This document shows, in pieces, positions 17,046 through 25,018 of a stretch of 40,292 nucleotides of DNA (its first letter is position 1; every line of letters starts with the position of its first letter). The DNA comes from Kordiimonadales bacterium (lineage in GTDB: Bacteria; Pseudomonadota; Alphaproteobacteria; Sphingomonadales; Kordiimonadaceae). The notes under the pieces were generated by a model that was not told the DNA's origin, did not search any database, and worked only from the letters and a program-made list of their open reading frames with translations. Both the position numbers and the translations under genes were made by a program. Location: assembly GCA_015485385.1 (NCBI GenBank), contig WFTS01000064.1, forward strand, positions 1 to 40,292, read 5' to 3'.

Positions 17046-17090
17046 AAATAAAAGGCCTGAATATTAGGCCATTTAAATTAGGCCTCATGA

Positions 17091-18248
17091 ATGCCGATTA
17101 TTTTGTTTGCAGTTTTTATCGACCTCTTGGGTTTTGGTATCATTGTGCCCATCTTGCCGTTCCTAACTATGAAATTTGGGGGCGGGGTATTAACCGGAGC
17201 TATGCTAGTTTCTGTCTATAGTTTATTCGCCTTTGTCATGGGGCCAATATGGGGACGATTTTCAGATAAATTCGGTAGGCGCCCGGCGCTTGCGGGAACC
17301 TTTCTTGGGGCCTCCGCATCCTATCTTGTGCTAGGTTTTGCTGATACGCTTTTACTGCTATTTTTAGCGCGCGCCATGTCAGGGGCGATGGCTGGGAATG
17401 TGGGAATAGCCATAGCCGCTATCGCCGACGTTACAACGGACGAGAATCGCGGCAAAGCAATGGCTAAAATCGGCGCGGCCTTTGGCCTTGGCTTTGCCTT
17501 TGGCCCCGGAATTGGCGGGCTTTTAAGCACACTAGGCGGTAACGAGGAAATCGGCATTAAAGCCGCAGGGCTAACTGCCGCAGCCCTTTCCTTCATTGCC
17601 ATGAGCCTCACCGCCTTTCTGATGCCTGAAACCAACCCGGCGCAAGGGAAAAACCACGGCACACCCTCAAAGCTCCCCCATTGGCAGGACGTTATCAAAC
17701 AACCCGGTCAATCTTTATTGTTTGCAATGTTTATGATAACCGCCGTAGCGCAGAGTGTAAGTTTTGCCCTGACGCCCTTTTGGGCAGAAGCCGTCCTTGG
17801 ATGGAATGCTGTGCAGGTTGGCTACTTGTTGATGGCGTCCGGTATCGCGGTATTTCTGCTGCAAATGTTCGCGGTTGGGCCTCTGTTCAAACATTTGGGG
17901 GAAGTAAAATCCGTCATGGTTGGTGTGGGTCTTAGTCTGCTCGGTTGCAGCATCATTGTCTTCGCGCAACCAAGTATGATGGTTGCGGCCATAGGATTTC
18001 CGATGGTGATGAGTGGCTTAACGCTTGCATTTCCAGCGCTTAATAGCTTGGTGTCTCGGCGCACAAGTGCCAGCTTGCAAGGTACGGCGCTTGGCATGTC
18101 AAACGGATTTTCAGCGCTTGGCCGTGTTGCGGGGCCGATCGCAGGGGCCACTTTATTTGGAGCCAATACCAACGCCCCTTTTCTTGTTGTCGCAAGCGCA
18201 GCCTTCTTGATGCTGGCTTGGGGCATTTATGAAATTTCCAGAAAATAG
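17091..18248 (+). CDS. MFS transporter, TetA-like (TCR/Tet family)
   Basis: This 385-residue major facilitator protein has about twelve membrane helices. It starts MPIILFAVFIDLLGFGIIVPILPFL, the typical TetA-family first helix, and has motif A GPIWGRFSDKFGRRPAL between helices 2 and 3. Members export tetracyclines and other small molecules; a resistance role is not implied without data. The ATG at 17091 is preceded directly by an in-frame TGA, so it cannot be extended, and the N-terminus is a few residues shorter than usual. The ribosome site is weak. Confidence 0.88.
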   Translation: MPIILFAVFIDLLGFGIIVPILPFLTMKFGGGVLTGAMLVSVYSLFAFVMGPIWGRFSDKFGRRPALAGTFLGASASYLVLGFADTLLLLFLARAMSGAMAGNVGIAIAAIADVTTDENRGKAMAKIGAAFGLGFAFGPGIGGLLSTLGGNEEIGIKAAGLTAAALSFIAMSLTAFLMPETNPAQGKNHGTPSKLPHWQDVIKQPGQSLLFAMFMITAVAQSVSFALTPFWAEAVLGWNAVQVGYLLMASGIAVFLLQMFAVGPLFKHLGEVKSVMVGVGLSLLGCSIIVFAQPSMMVAAIGFPMVMSGLTLAFPALNSLVSRRTSASLQGTALGMSNGFSALGRVAGPIAGATLFGANTNAPFLVVASAAFLMLAWGIYEISRK

Positions 18249-18269
18249 CTTTGTTTTAACGGGACAAAA

Positions 18270-18911
18270 TCAGCCGCTACAAGCAGGGCTTTGTTCCTTA
18301 AACCAGCGGCCATAATCACGGGCAACAGCCTTCATAGCCTCACCAAAAGCCTCCACCACACCCCGGCCTCCGGACGATTTTACAGCCATTGTTTGCTTGA
18401 AGGTTGGGTGACTTATCAAATGGCTATCTGCCAAACGGACCAGTGAAAATTGCAGAGCAATCTCGACCACATCATCTGCCGGTGTCAGACCGGGAACAAA
18501 TTCCATTGACCAAACCTTGGTGCCTAAGCGGCACCCGGCTTTAATATCCAGTTCCCCTTCGCTGACCATATTTGCGTTTGACTGTGCCGCAAGCGAGAGC
18601 GTGATATAATCGCGCAGCATATCAGATAGATGGTCAGACCAAGCCGCCCCCGCCAAAGCAGTGTGCCTGTTTCCGTCAAGCCTAACAGCTACATTTCTAC
18701 CGTCCAAAGCGCCTGCCATTTTGGGGCCGTCTACATAGACCACCGGACCAGTTGGATTAGCTTTTGCCGCAGCACCCTCATAGCGCAGGGTGAAGACATC
18801 CCCCGCAGGCCCATCGTCGCCAAAAGAAATTAGCGGCCCACATGACGCCAGCATCAAGGAGCTCAAGCCAACCACCCCAAACTTCAATTTTTGACTGAAG
18901 GTTTCCCTCAT
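18270..18911 (-). CDS. ABC-type transport auxiliary lipoprotein (PqiC/MlaC-like role)
   Basis: A 213-residue lipoprotein with signal peptide and lipobox LMLASC (Cys near residue 24). The mature part has the ABC_trans_aux/DUF330 pattern: FTLRYEG, VVYVDGPKMAGALDGRNVAVRLDGN, AAWSDHLSDMLRDYITLSL. Members accompany MCE-type lipid transporters, and PqiC is an outer-membrane lipoprotein of one such system. It is the last gene of the Mla-like operon and overlaps the MCE gene by four bases. The final segment has a Cys near the C-terminus. Confidence 0.85.
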   Translation of the reverse strand: MRETFSQKLKFGVVGLSSLMLASCGPLISFGDDGPAGDVFTLRYEGAAAKANPTGPVVYVDGPKMAGALDGRNVAVRLDGNRHTALAGAAWSDHLSDMLRDYITLSLAAQSNANMVSEGELDIKAGCRLGTKVWSMEFVPGLTPADDVVEIALQFSLVRLADSHLISHPTFKQTMAVKSSGGRGVVEAFGEAMKAVARDYGRWFKEQSPACSG

Positions 18912-19879
18912 TTTTTATCTTCCTTGATGCTGCGGCTTTTCAGATCGTATTCCACATCTTTTGCGCCAAATATAATCTTCGCAGGATCCTGCTCTAGTCG
19001 TTTCATCAAACGTGAGAGGCTTTGCGCCGTGGCACGCAGGTCTACAATCATTTTCGATACTTCAGGCAAACTTCCGCTAACAAATTGTGTGATAGTTGCC
19101 TCGTTTGCGGCGACCAGATTATCAATACGTTTGATCATATCAGTAGCCGACTGCATCGCCTTGATGGCTTCATGCACCACCTGTTCCCCGTCTTTTTCAA
19201 GCAACGCGTTTCCGTTTGCCGCCAAGCGTGAAATATTCTCCGCTGCCTCTGTCGCCTTCACCAATACCACGCGGGCTTCTGCCACAACTGAATCAAGATC
19301 CGTTGTCGCTCGGGCCAAATTAGACGTAAGCTGCTCTGTATTCTTCAGCGTATTTGAAAGGGACTTCACATTTTCATCCGCGAGAACCTTCTGTATTTGA
19401 ACAATAGTTTTAAGCGTTTGCTTTATAAGGTTGGGCGCCCCTTCATAAACAGCCTGAAATGCGGACGTGCCAGCCGGTATCACAGCGCGTTCATCCTCTG
19501 GCCCGGCAATGATCGGCTTGCCTCCCGGTGGGCCACCGGTTATTTCAATATAGGCAACACCCGTTAATCCTTGGAATTCCAGCTTGGCCTCAACACCTGT
19601 TGTAATCGGCACTTCAGAACGCAACCTGATCCAAACGCGCACCAATTGCGCATCGTGGGGCGCCAAGGTAATATCGCGCACATCCCCCACCGCGATGCCT
19701 GAATAATAGACAATACTACGCTTATAAAGCCCGGAAACTGAGCCTTCGAAATAAATGTCATAATCGGTATATTCTGCGTCTAGATCCACTTTGGCAATCC
19801 AAACAGCAAAGGCAACAAGGCCAGCCAAAAAGACCAGTACAAAACTGCCTACTAGAATATGCGACGCGCGAGTTTCCAT
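18908..19879 (-). CDS. mlaD: MCE domain protein, MlaD-like lipid transport subunit
   Basis: This 323-residue protein has an N-terminal membrane helix (ILVGSFVLVFLAGLVAFAVWIA) and one MCE domain (DYDIYFEGSVSGLYKRSIVYYSGIAVGDVRDITL ... LTGVAYIEITGG). A long helical C-terminal region of about 180 residues, likely coiled coil, follows. MlaD hexamers hold the lipid channel of the Mla ABC transporter. E. coli MlaD is about 180 residues; the longer helical tail resembles the alphaproteobacterial and PqiB/LetB-like forms. It lies between the ATPase and lipoprotein genes. Confidence 0.9.
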   Translation of the reverse strand: METRASHILVGSFVLVFLAGLVAFAVWIAKVDLDAEYTDYDIYFEGSVSGLYKRSIVYYSGIAVGDVRDITLAPHDAQLVRVWIRLRSEVPITTGVEAKLEFQGLTGVAYIEITGGPPGGKPIIAGPEDERAVIPAGTSAFQAVYEGAPNLIKQTLKTIVQIQKVLADENVKSLSNTLKNTEQLTSNLARATTDLDSVVAEARVVLVKATEAAENISRLAANGNALLEKDGEQVVHEAIKAMQSATDMIKRIDNLVAANEATITQFVSGSLPEVSKMIVDLRATAQSLSRLMKRLEQDPAKIIFGAKDVEYDLKSRSIKEDKK

Positions 19880-19964
19880 GCCTTTTTAGTCCTTCAGTCG
19901 TCTTTCTAATTTATGCCAAACGCTGTGTTTATTTTAAACCGTGTCCCTAGCCCATTCTGGCTGC

Positions 19965-20768
19965 TTAACAGTCTTTTGGCGGGCCGCTTCCAAGGCTAGC
20001 GGCAGCACGTCCTCTAGGGCCACCAAAATATTCTTGCACCCATGGATGATCAAACTTGGTTACGTCTTCCAGAGGGGCTACAATCAGAAGCTTTTTATCC
20101 CCCAAAACAGCCACACGGTCGCACACTCTGTACAAAGTGTCGAGATCATGAGTAACCAAAAATACCGTTATCCCAAGGGATTTTGTTAAATCTTTGATCA
20201 ATCCGTCAAAGGCCGCAGCCCCGATAGGATCAAGGCCTGCTGTGGGTTCGTCCAGAAACAATATCTCTGGATCAAGCGCCAGAGCGCGCGCCAGTGCTGC
20301 GCGTTTACGCATGCCACCAGACAAATCTGCCGGAAACTTGCAAGCTGCATCTAATGGCAATCCCGCCATTGTCACTTTACTGCGCGCCAGATCATCCATC
20401 AAATCAGCGGACATGTGAAAATACTCTCTAAGCGGCACCTTGATATTTTGAGCCACAGTCAGCGCACTAAACAATGCGCCATCTTGAAACAAAACGCCCC
20501 ACTCCCGTCGGGCAGCCTGCATTTGATCATTTGTCATAGTTGATTGATCATATCCATTGATTTCAATGGTGCCCGCTTGCGGCTTTCGCAGCCCAATGAT
20601 CGAGCGCAGTAAAACCGATTTACCAGACCCTGAACCACCCACAACACCCAGTATTTCACCGCGCTTCACATCCAGATCAAGCCCATCATGCACGACATGA
20701 TCTCCGAAGCTATTTACAAGCCCCCGCACCTTGATGATGGTATTTAAATCGCTTAAAGATCCGTCCAT
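19965..20768 (-). CDS. mlaF: ABC transporter ATP-binding protein, MlaF-like
   Basis: This 267-residue ATPase energises the MCE transporter. Walker A is GGSGSGKSVLL, the signature LSGGMRKRAALARALA and Walker B ILFLDEPTAGLDP, with His in VTHDLDTL. The LSGGMRKR signature and GLDPIGA are typical of MlaF. ATG 20768 is used because it lies four bases after the permease stop; an ATG upstream at 20816 would overlap the permease gene by 44 bases. The C-terminal tail (EYFGGPRGRAAA) fits the family. An 85-base gap separates it from mlaD. Confidence 0.92.
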   Translation of the reverse strand: MDGSLSDLNTIIKVRGLVNSFGDHVVHDGLDLDVKRGEILGVVGGSGSGKSVLLRSIIGLRKPQAGTIEINGYDQSTMTNDQMQAARREWGVLFQDGALFSALTVAQNIKVPLREYFHMSADLMDDLARSKVTMAGLPLDAACKFPADLSGGMRKRAALARALALDPEILFLDEPTAGLDPIGAAAFDGLIKDLTKSLGITVFLVTHDLDTLYRVCDRVAVLGDKKLLIVAPLEDVTKFDHPWVQEYFGGPRGRAAASLGSGPPKDC

Positions 20769-20772
20769 GCGC

Positions 20773-21912
20773 TTACAGTCCCACACTGGTGAAAAAGACG
20801 CCAAACAAAGCATCAAGGACGATCACAAGAAAGATCGACTGCACCACACTTTTGGTCGTGCGAGCGCCCAGAACATCAGCGCTTCCAGACACCCTAAGCC
20901 CCTGATAACAGCCGCCCGAAGCAATTATGGCCGCAAAAAATGGCGCTTTTATCATGCCCACCAAAAAATGATCAAAACTGACATTATCGTGGAAATAAAC
21001 CAGAAAATTTGCAGGCGCGATATCAAGTTGGACCCAGGCCATCATCACTCCGCCAGCCATGCCCATCACATCCGCGTAAAAGGTTAACAAGGGCAAGCAA
21101 ATCATCATCGCCAGTAAGCGTGGCAGCACCAAAACATCAATGGGGTTCATGCCAAGCGTGCGCATAGCGTCGATTTCTTCATTCAAGCGCATCGACCCTA
21201 TTTGGGCGGCAAAAGCGCTGCCAGAGCGCCCCGCAATGATAATCGCGGTCAACAAAACCGCCATCTCGCGCAAAAGTGTAATCCCCAGCAAATCAATCAC
21301 AAAAACATCAGCGCCAAATTTAGCAAGCTGGATCGCGCCCTGATTAACCATCACCGCGCCGATCAAAAAAGTAATCAGCCCTACGATGCCCATGGCATTT
21401 ACGCCGATCACTTCAACCTGATGTATCATCGGCACCAGCCGAATACGGCCCGGAGCAAGTAAAGTTCCAAACAAGCGCGTTAAAAGGAGCCCTAAAAACC
21501 CCAAAAGCCGTGCTATGGACGCAACCGCGCGCAAAAAAGCCTCACCAACTTCAACAACGGGGCCAATATACCAAGGCAATTGTTCAGGTTCAGTAGCGGC
21601 AGGAGGCGGCCGGCAGCTAATGACGTCTAGCAAGCCTTTATGCTCTGAAGAAACACCGGTAAGAACTGCCGCACCCGCATCATCAATGTTAGAGGCAAAT
21701 CTGCGAATAAGAACCGCACCCGTTGTATCAAGATCGGAAATGCCCGTGCAGTCCAGAACGGCCCCGCAGTCTACAGCGTCCACAGTGGCGTCCATCACTT
21801 CGTCTATTGCCTGTGCATTATCAATTGTCCATGACCCAAGAAAACGCACGAGCGAACTAGGGGTCCCTTGCTCAACACAAACAAAATCTGAGTGATAGAC
21901 GATTTCCGCCAT
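20773..21912 (-). CDS. mlaE: MlaE-like permease with N-terminal STAS-like domain
   Basis: The 379-residue protein begins with about 100 residues resembling a STAS domain (VRFLGSWTIDNAQAIDEVMD, CGAVLDCTGISDLDTTGAVLIRRF), and then the MlaE permease core with HQVEVIGVNAMGIVGLITFLIGAVMVNQGAIQLAKFGADVFVIDLLGITLLREMAVLLTAIIIAGRSGSAFAAQIGSMRLNEEIDAMRTLG. In E. coli MlaB is a separate STAS protein; the fusion makes it unnecessary and is common in alphaproteobacteria. First gene of the operon; a 420-base region separates it from the divergent triad. Confidence 0.93.
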   Translation of the reverse strand: MAEIVYHSDFVCVEQGTPSSLVRFLGSWTIDNAQAIDEVMDATVDAVDCGAVLDCTGISDLDTTGAVLIRRFASNIDDAGAAVLTGVSSEHKGLLDVISCRPPPAATEPEQLPWYIGPVVEVGEAFLRAVASIARLLGFLGLLLTRLFGTLLAPGRIRLVPMIHQVEVIGVNAMGIVGLITFLIGAVMVNQGAIQLAKFGADVFVIDLLGITLLREMAVLLTAIIIAGRSGSAFAAQIGSMRLNEEIDAMRTLGMNPIDVLVLPRLLAMMICLPLLTFYADVMGMAGGVMMAWVQLDIAPANFLVYFHDNVSFDHFLVGMIKAPFFAAIIASGGCYQGLRVSGSADVLGARTTKSVVQSIFLVIVLDALFGVFFTSVGL

Positions 21913-22146
21913 AAGTACTGGCCCTTAAATGCCATTATTTTCGCTGCCGATAAGCCGCTGCATATACAGTACAGAACACCACGGCGCCCATAGAAGTTCG
22001 GCCCCAGCCTTGCTGAATTTCTTGGGAAAAACAACCCTATAATCGCCAGCTTACCGTGTGTTTAGCGCCCCGTAGACGCAAGCGGCATCTTTCTGGCCAA
22101 AAATTCTGTGCATGTGCACGATGACACAGGAAATCACACTTTAATC

Positions 22147-22174
22147 GCGCGGTGATCATAAGCGCGTGATCACC
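22147..22174. promoter_or_regulatory. Palindrome pair with repeated TGATCA
   Basis: GGTGATCA (22151-22158) and TGATCACC (22167-22174) form a perfect inverted repeat with an 8-base spacer. The same sites also form a near-direct repeat of GCGCG(G)TGATCA. It has the form of a dimeric regulator site, but no known regulator is recognised. Confidence 0.5.
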
Positions 22175-22249
22175 CAAAAGTCGCCTTGAAAGTGATTAAT
22201 TCTGTTCCCAAATGACGCTTTTTACAAGTGAAAACAGCTTTGCAAATCC

Positions 22250-22294
22250 GCAAAAATGATATTTCAAATTGAAATAATAACCCATCATTTTTGC
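22250..22294. promoter_or_regulatory. Nested inverted repeat upstream of the triad
   Basis: GCAAAAATGAT (22250-22260) pairs perfectly with ATCATTTTTGC (22284-22294). Inside lies a second perfect palindrome, ATTTCAA-A-TTGAAAT (22261-22275). The structure ends 38 bases before the ATG. Flanking TTTGC/GCAAA copies add to the symmetry. It may be an operator or a transcript hairpin. Confidence 0.6.
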
Positions 22295-22332
22295 CTTAAA
22301 TTTGCGATTTTGTTAAAGCAAAAGGCCCCGCA

Positions 22333-23523
22333 ATGACGCAGCACATAGGATTTCTTTTCAATCACGAGGCAGATCATCAAGTTTGGCATCTCGCCCCAAT
22401 GATCCCCGCGCTTGCGGCTGCTGCTAAGGATGTTAAAATCAGTGTCCTAGCGTCAACAGCTGAACAGCTGGAAACCGTACGCCAAATCGCGGGCAATGTC
22501 TCTGGCTGTGAATTCCACCTGCTCAGCGTTCCGCGTTCGGTTGATTTAATAGACAAGGCCTTCAAAAAAATCGCCCCCTACAAGCGCATAGCCATACTAA
22601 AAAACAATCTTGATCTTTTTGCTGGCTTTGATGCGCTTATTGTACCTGAACGCACCAGCTTGCTGTTGAAAGAAAATTTTGGCCTCAAGGACCTAAAAAT
22701 AATCCGTGTTTGCCACGGCGCAGGGGACCGCGATGTTGCTTGGGCTAACAATATTGCTAAATTTGATTTTGTTATGCTGCCGGGGGAAAAACATCGCTCG
22801 CGTATGCTTGAATTAGGCCTTGTTCGCCCCGAAACCAGCGCCGTGATTGGCTATATGAAGTTCGATCCCCTCATCAATACACCAGCCCCTAAGGTTCAAT
22901 TCAAACAGGACCGCCCGGTAGTGCTCTATAATCCACACTTCGACCCGTATCTTTCCTCATGGTATGATATGGGGCTTGATGTGTTGGAATATTTCGCCGC
23001 CAGTTCAGAGTATAATCTGATATTCGCTCCGCACATCATGCTGTTCGAACGCAATATTCACACGTCTTTATCCTACAAGGTGGCTCGGTGGCGCAAAAGA
23101 CTGCCCCCACACATTTTGAACTGCGATAATATCCATATTGATACTGGAAGCAAAAAAAGTACAGATATGACCTACACCCGCGCGGCAGATATTTATCTAG
23201 GGGATGTCAGCAGCCAAGTTTATGAATTTATCAACTCGCCCAAACCTTGTGTGTTTTTAAACGCGCATAATGCCGACTGGAAAAATAATCCTCAGTATAA
23301 GTTCTGGTCGATGGGGCCTGTCATTTCCTCAATTGCGGCATTGCATAATGGCTTATCGCACTCTATTGAACACCACACTCTGTATAAGTTGGCACAAAAG
23401 CACTTGTTTAGAGAGTCAATAGACCTACAATCCAAACCCTCGGCAGACCGAGCTGCCGAAGCGTTACTGAAATTTATGGATATAGACGCGTGCGAGCAGC
23501 AACCACTGAGAAAATACGGGTAG
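22333..23523 (+). CDS. CDP-glycerol glycerophosphotransferase-like (GT-B) enzyme
   Basis: This 396-residue soluble protein resembles the TagF/CDP-glycerol glycerophosphotransferase family (Glyphos_transf). An HG motif is at 128-129 (RVCHGAGDRDVAW), a YNPHFDPYLSSW segment at 199-210 matches the nucleotide-site region, FAPH at 231-234 may hold a second His, and the family DxSS signature appears as ADIYLGDVSSQVYEFINSPKPCVFLN at 286-310. TagF-type enzymes polymerise glycerol-phosphate in teichoic acids; in a Gram-negative the product is unknown. The next gene overlaps by 34 bases. Confidence 0.7.
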   Translation: MTQHIGFLFNHEADHQVWHLAPMIPALAAAAKDVKISVLASTAEQLETVRQIAGNVSGCEFHLLSVPRSVDLIDKAFKKIAPYKRIAILKNNLDLFAGFDALIVPERTSLLLKENFGLKDLKIIRVCHGAGDRDVAWANNIAKFDFVMLPGEKHRSRMLELGLVRPETSAVIGYMKFDPLINTPAPKVQFKQDRPVVLYNPHFDPYLSSWYDMGLDVLEYFAASSEYNLIFAPHIMLFERNIHTSLSYKVARWRKRLPPHILNCDNIHIDTGSKKSTDMTYTRAADIYLGDVSSQVYEFINSPKPCVFLNAHNADWKNNPQYKFWSMGPVISSIAALHNGLSHSIEHHTLYKLAQKHLFRESIDLQSKPSADRAAEALLKFMDIDACEQQPLRKYG

Positions 23524-24284
23524 TTATTCTTGCAGGGCAACGCCCAGGTGTTGATCCGGTTGCGTCCATGTTCAACGAACGTTACAAAGCTGCGGTTAAG
23601 ATTGCAGGCAAAACCATGCTGAACCGCGTGATGGAAGCCATTGATGCCTCAGGCCGAGTTTCAGACACATATATCCTGCTTCAAGAACCAGAGTTTTTGC
23701 GCAGCAGACCAGAGTTTCATGAACTGGCAAACCGCAGTGACGTGCATCTGATGGCCAGCAAACCTTCTATCAGCGAAAGCCTATTGGAAATTCTGAATGA
23801 AGCGCACATTGAGCTCCCCCTTTTAGTGACAACCTGTGACCATGTTTTGCTACGCGGGAAGGATATTAATGCTTTCATCGAAGCCCAGCCCGATGTTGCA
23901 GACATGACCGTAGGCTTAGTATCCGCCGAAATCGTCTTATCGGCCTATCCAGATATCCAGCGTACTTGGCTCACGTTTGCAGATGGACGCTTCACCAGCT
24001 GTAACCTTTTCATGATCGCAGGGGACAAGGCCAAAGCCGCGCTGACTTTCTGGGCCAGCATAGAGCAGGACCGCAAAAAAGTGTTATATATGGCGTGGCG
24101 CTTTGGCCCGCTGACCCTCATTGGATATATGCTTAAATTGCTCACCCTTGTGCAAAGCTTTAAACATGCTTCCAAATCCATGGGGGCAGACATCAAGCCT
24201 ATTTTACTGGACCATGCTGATCTGGCCATTGATGTGGACAAAAAATCAGATGTTGAATTTGTTCAACACCATTTAGAGCAATAA
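23490..24284 (+). CDS. MobA-like nucleotidyltransferase
   Basis: This 264-residue NTP-transferase starts with VVILAGQRPGVDP (residues 11-23), a variant of the LAGGxxxR nucleotide loop. GKTMLNRVMEAI follows, and LLVTTCDHVLL holds the metal-binding Asp 117. AIDVDKKSDVEFV near the end matches the last acidic motif of the family. It would activate a phosphate as an NDP, perhaps a CDP-polyol for the upstream enzyme (inference). The GTG start overlaps the previous gene; the first in-frame ATG lies after the nucleotide loop, so GTG is needed. Confidence 0.75.
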   Translation: MRAATTEKIRVVILAGQRPGVDPVASMFNERYKAAVKIAGKTMLNRVMEAIDASGRVSDTYILLQEPEFLRSRPEFHELANRSDVHLMASKPSISESLLEILNEAHIELPLLVTTCDHVLLRGKDINAFIEAQPDVADMTVGLVSAEIVLSAYPDIQRTWLTFADGRFTSCNLFMIAGDKAKAALTFWASIEQDRKKVLYMAWRFGPLTLIGYMLKLLTLVQSFKHASKSMGADIKPILLDHADLAIDVDKKSDVEFVQHHLEQ

Positions 24285-24287
24285 ATC

Positions 24288-24950
24288 ATGGGCAGGATCA
24301 TTGTTTTTGATCTTGATCGTACTGTGATCCGCTTTGGGTCTTATACTCCGTTTCTACTATTTTATGCACGCAAGTGTGCTCCTCTCAGGCTGTTGTTTGC
24401 CCCTTTGGTAATATGTGCCATGCTGGCCTATACAGCGCGCCTTATTAGCCGCGACCGTCTAAAGGAGATTATGCTGCTACTGCTTGTTGGTCGGGTGGAA
24501 AAAAGCCGCATGGACAAAGTGGCAAACCAGTTTGCAGATTATATCCTTGCTGAGAAATGTTACAGAAAAGCTGTAAGTGCTATCAATGACCACCTAAAGG
24601 CAGGTGACACCCTAATCCTTGCGACAGCCAGCTTCGCTTTTTATGCCAAACATATTGCCAAACGACTTGGCTTTCACCACACCCTCGGGTCTGAGGTGGC
24701 GACAAGTGACCACCATTATCACCCAAAAATGGTTGGCGAAAATTGCTATGGGCAAGCCAAGGCCAATAAGGTGAGTGCATTTTTAAAAGCACATGATTTA
24801 CCAAGCACCCCGGACCTCTTTTACACCGACGATTACAGCGACATGCCAACCATAAACCTGTCACGGTCCTGCGTTCTTGTGAACCCTGATACAAAGCTTC
24901 GGGCATATGGTGAGGCCACAGCCAGCGCGACGATTGTGAACTGGCAGTAG
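24288..24950 (+). CDS. HAD-IB family phosphatase (SerB-like)
   Basis: This 220-residue HAD hydrolase has motif I FDLDRT (Asp 8 and Asp 10), motif II LATAS (Ser 115), a Lys in KANKVSAF (Lys 161) and motif IV YTDDYSDMP (Asp 181 and 185). The cap insertion after motif I and the overall length fit subfamily IB, which holds phosphoserine-type phosphatases and relatives active on phosphorylated lipids or polyols. A hydrophobic stretch at residues 33-50 suggests membrane association. It starts three bases after the nucleotidyltransferase, completing the triad. Confidence 0.8.
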   Translation: MGRIIVFDLDRTVIRFGSYTPFLLFYARKCAPLRLLFAPLVICAMLAYTARLISRDRLKEIMLLLLVGRVEKSRMDKVANQFADYILAEKCYRKAVSAINDHLKAGDTLILATASFAFYAKHIAKRLGFHHTLGSEVATSDHHYHPKMVGENCYGQAKANKVSAFLKAHDLPSTPDLFYTDDYSDMPTINLSRSCVLVNPDTKLRAYGEATASATIVNWQ

Positions 24951-25018
24951 CAGCAATCCCTTGTTTTCTTAAATATTCAGTCATAGTCTATAGAAAACAT
25001 GCACGAAGGAATTAACCG

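Larger units (their letters stand above)
16638..17090. other. 453-base gap between the methyltransferase and the MFS transporter
   Basis: No convincing gene fills this gap. It holds a short membrane-helix open frame on the minus strand (16685-16813), a hairpin whose loop reads CCTCCC on the plus strand (16950-16975), a terminator-like hairpin (17021-17045), and three AGGCC(T) boxes just before the MFS start (17053-17084). A 66-codon TTG-started frame on the minus strand (16818-17018) is not credible by composition. Confidence 0.5.
21913..22332. other. 420-base divergent control region
   Basis: No gene is seen between mlaE (minus) and the phosphotransferase-like gene (plus). The region holds a TGATCA-type palindrome pair (22147-22174), a strong nested inverted repeat (22250-22294), and several TTTGC/GCAAA motifs between 22240 and 22322. 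It should carry promoters in both directions. Confidence 0.6.
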
